Origin: Mayamaea pseudoterrestris
Taxonomy: Eukaryota; Bacillariophyta; Bacillariophyceae; Sellaphorales; Sellaphoraceae
Length of the DNA stretch: 64,000 nucleotides
Assembly (NCBI GenBank): GCA_027923505.1
Contig: BROI01000010.1
Location: 434,001 to 498,000, forward strand
Direction of reading: 5' to 3'
Under the pieces are notes generated by a model. That model did not search any database and was not told where the DNA came from. It worked only from the letters and a program-made list of their open reading frames with translations. Made by a program: the position numbers and the translations under genes. Shown here in pieces: positions 61,101-64,000 of the stretch. Each line of letters opens with the position of its first letter. The stretch's first letter is position 1.

Positions 61101-64000
61101 GAATAATGATGTTGGCACCATTCTGGTGTCATTTGGGTGTATACATGGCCTGCTGTAGGGGCGTTTGAATGTCACGGCATCTGCAGGCTGAGACTGGTGA
61201 CAAGTTGTCACCAATATCATTGCCGTCCCCTGAGACACTAGCCAGGCATACCATCTTGTAGCGCAGCCTGAATAATGATGTTGGCACCATTCTGGTGTCA
61301 TTTGGGTGTATACATGGCCTGCTGTAGGGGCGTTTGAATGTCACGGCATCTGCAGGCTGAGACTGGTGACAAGTTGTCACCAATATCATTGCCGTCCCCT
61401 GAGACACTAGCCAGGCATACCATCTTGTAGCGCAGCCTGAATAATGATGTTGGCACCATTCTGGTGTCATTTGGGTGTATACATGGCCTGCTGTAGGGGC
61501 GTTTGAATGTCACGGCATCTGCAGGCTGAGACTGGTGACAAGTTGTCACCAATATCATTGCCGTCCCCTGAGACACTAGCCAGGCATACCATCTTGTAGC
61601 GCAGCCTGAATAATGATGTTGGCACCATTCTGGTGTCATTTGGGTGTATACATGGCCTGCTGTAGGGGCGTTTGAATGTCACGGCATCTGCGGGCTGAGA
61701 CTGGTGACAAGTTGTCACCAATATCATTGCCGTCCCCTGAGACACTAGCCAGGCATACCATCTTGTAGCGCAGCCTGAATAATGATGTTGGCACCATTCT
61801 GGTGTCATTTGGGTGTATACATGGCCTGCTGTAGGGGCATTTGAATGTCACGGCATCTGCAGGCTGAGACTGGTGACAAGTTGTCACCAATATCATTGCC
61901 GTCCCCTGAGACACTAGCCAGGCATACCATCTTGTAGCGCAGCCTGAATAATGATGTTGGCACCATTCTGGTGTATTTTGGGCACCTACAGGGCCTGCTG
62001 TAGGGGCGTTTGAATGTCACGGCATCTGCAGGCTGAGACTGGTGACAAGTTGTCACCAATATCATTGCCGTCCCCTGAGACACTAGCCAGGCATACCATC
62101 TTGTAGCGCAGCCTGAATAATGATGTTGGCACCATTCTGGTGTCATTTGGGTGTATACATGGCCTGCTGTAGGGGCGTTTGAATGTCACGGCATCTGCAG
62201 GCTGAGACTGGTGACAAGTTGTCACCAATATCATTGCCGTCCCCTGAGACACTAGCCAGGCATACCATCTTGTAGCGCAGCCTGAATAATGATGTTGGCA
62301 CCATTATGGTGTCGTTTTGGGTCGTACAGGGCCTGCTGTAGGGGCGTTTGAATGTCACGGCATCTGCAGGCTGAGACTGGTGACAAGTTGTCACCAATAT
62401 CATTGCCGTCCCCTGAGACACTAGCCAGGCATACCATCTTGTAGCGCAGCCTGAATAATGATGTTGGCACCATTCTGGTGTCATTTGGGTGTATACATGG
62501 CCTGCTGTAGGGGCGTTTGAATGTCACGGCATCTGCAGGCTGAGACTGGTGACAAGTTGTCACCAATATCATTGCCGTCCCCTGAGACACTAGCCAGGCA
62601 TACCATCTTGTTGCGCAGCCTGAATAATGATGTTGGCACCATTCTGGTGTCATTTGGGTGTATACATGGCCTGCTGTAGGGGCGTTTGAATGTCACGGCA
62701 TCTGCGGGCTGAGACTGGTGACAAGTTGTCACCAATATCATTGCCGTCCCCTGAGACACTAGCCAGGCATACCATCTTGTAGCGCAGCCTGAATAATGAT
62801 GTTGGCACCATTCTGGTGTCATTTGGGTGTATACATGGCCTGCTGTAGGGGCGTTTGAATGTCACGGCATCTGCAGGCTGAGACTGGTGACAAGTTGTCA
62901 CCAATATCATTACCGTCCCCTGAGACACTAGCCAGGCATACCATCTTGTAGCGCAGCCTGAATAATGATGTTGGCACCATTCTGGTGTATTTTGGGCACC
63001 TACAGGGCCTGCTGTAGGGGCGTTTGAATGTCACGGCATCTGCAGGCTGAGACTGGTGACAAGTTGTCACCAATATCATTGCCGTCCCCTGAGACACTAG
63101 CCAGGCATACCATCTTGTTGCGCAGCCTGAATAATGATGTTGGCACCATTCTGGTGTCATTTGGGTGTATACATGGCCTGCTGTAGGGGCGTTTGAATGT
63201 CACGGCATCTGCAGGCTGAGACTGGTGACAAGTTGTCACCAATATCATTGCCGTCCCCTGAGACACTAGCCAGGCATACCATCTTGTTGCGCAGCCTGAA
63301 TAATGATGTTGGCACCATTCTGGTGTCATTTGGGTGTATACATGGCCTGCTGTAGGGGCGTTTGAATGTCACGGCATCTGCAGGCTGAGACTGGTGACAA
63401 GTTGTCACCAATATCATTGCCGTCCCCTGAGACACTAGCCAGGCATACCATCTTGTAGCGCAGCCTGAATAATGATGTTGGCACCATTCTGGTGTCATTT
63501 GGGTGTCTACAGGGCCTGCTGTAGGGGCGTTTGAATGTCACGGCATCTGCAGGCTGAGACTGGTGACAAGTTGTCACCAATATCATTGCCGTCCCCTGAG
63601 ACACTAGCCAGGCATACCATCTTGTAGCGCAGCCTGAATAATGATGTTGGCACCATTCTGGTGTCATTTGGGCACCTACAGGGCCTGCTGTAGGGGCGTT
63701 TGAATGTCACGGCATCTGCGGGCTGAGACTGGTGACAAGTTGTCACCAATATCATTGCCGTCCCCTGAGACACTAGCCAGGCATACCATCTTGTAGCGCA
63801 GCCTGAATAATGATGTTGGCACCATTCTGGTGACATTTGGGTATATTCATGGCCTGCTGTAGGGGCGTTTGAATGTCACGGCATCTGCAGGCTGAGACTG
63901 GTGACAAGTTGTCACCAATATCATTGCCGTCCCCTGAGACACTAGCCAGGCATACCATCTTGTAGCGCAGCCTGAATAATGATGTTGGCACCATTCTGGT
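58147..64000. repeat. Satellite 3: strict 169-bp tandem array, continuing past the window
   Basis: About 34.6 monomers, each 169 bp; equivalent points recur at 59,777, 59,946, 60,115, 60,453, 60,622, 60,960, 61,129 and onward with no length drift. Landmarks: GGTGACAAGTTGTCACC (perfect 8-bp arms about one base), CATTGCCGTCCCCTGAGACA, CATACCATCTTGTAGCGCAG, GATGTTGGCACCATTCTGGT, GGCCTGCTGTAGGGGCGTTT and CACGGCATCTGCAGGCTGAG. Monomers left of about 59,500 are more divergent (TAGGGCAGCTTGAATA, TGGCAATATTCTGGTGACAT). The 113-codon minus-strand frames are not genes because 169 is 56 codons plus one base. Confidence 0.97.

Noticed and set aside
58526-63994. A 113-codon minus-strand frame recurring every 169 bp
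   Set aside because: The period is not a multiple of three, so each monomer shifts frame. The recurrence reflects the repeat, not a gene family.
17249-64000. CRISPR array
   Set aside because: Repeats are 169-181 bp and directly adjacent with no unique spacers, in a eukaryotic context with introns and copia elements.

Overview
The window looks like nuclear DNA of a eukaryotic microalga, most likely a diatom or related stramenopile. This rests on compact genes with short introns (70-234 bp, one possibly GC-AG), close spacing of genes on both strands, and Ty1/copia elements whose pol resembles the CoDi-type elements of diatoms. The lineage call is inference; no search was run.

Layout. (1) 1-17,126 is gene-bearing: a 5'-truncated RecQ helicase with GRF zinc finger and SAP box (+), a CNNM/ancient-conserved-domain transporter (-), signal peptidase subunit SPC12/SPCS1 (+), an HMG-box protein (+), the ribosome-assembly factor NOP14 (+), the kinetochore protein NUF2 (-) and a frame-broken Raf-like/TKL protein kinase (+). 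RecQ/CNNM and NOP14/NUF2 are convergent; CNNM/SPC12 are divergent from a 235-bp spacer. RecQ, SPC12, HMG and NOP14 read cleanly through every exon. CNNM exon 3, NUF2 and the kinase carry single-base phase breaks.

(2) 17,249-26,060 is a 181-bp tandem satellite (about 48 monomers). (3) 26,061-35,056 holds two copia elements on the minus strand in a tandem that shares one LTR: one has both LTRs, the other is cut off inside pol exactly where satellite 1 begins. (4) 35,057-37,190 is older, AT-richer sequence with a copia RT/RNase H relic. (5) 37,190-58,146 is a second satellite of about 180 bp that flips orientation at about 51,491 and contains two near-perfect out-of-register duplications (2,567 bp and 1,912 bp). 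(6) 58,147-64,000 is a third satellite, strictly 169 bp, each monomer carrying a 17-19 bp dyad; it runs off the window.

Thus about 36 kb is satellite and about 9 kb retroelement. The arrays are homogeneous in places and decayed at their edges, as in a heterochromatic block that expands from inside. Whether it is centromeric, pericentromeric or subtelomeric cannot be read from sequence alone. The genes do not form one pathway: they are housekeeping genes for DNA repair, ion transport, secretion, chromatin, ribosome assembly and chromosome segregation next to the block. No tRNA, rRNA or CRISPR was seen.
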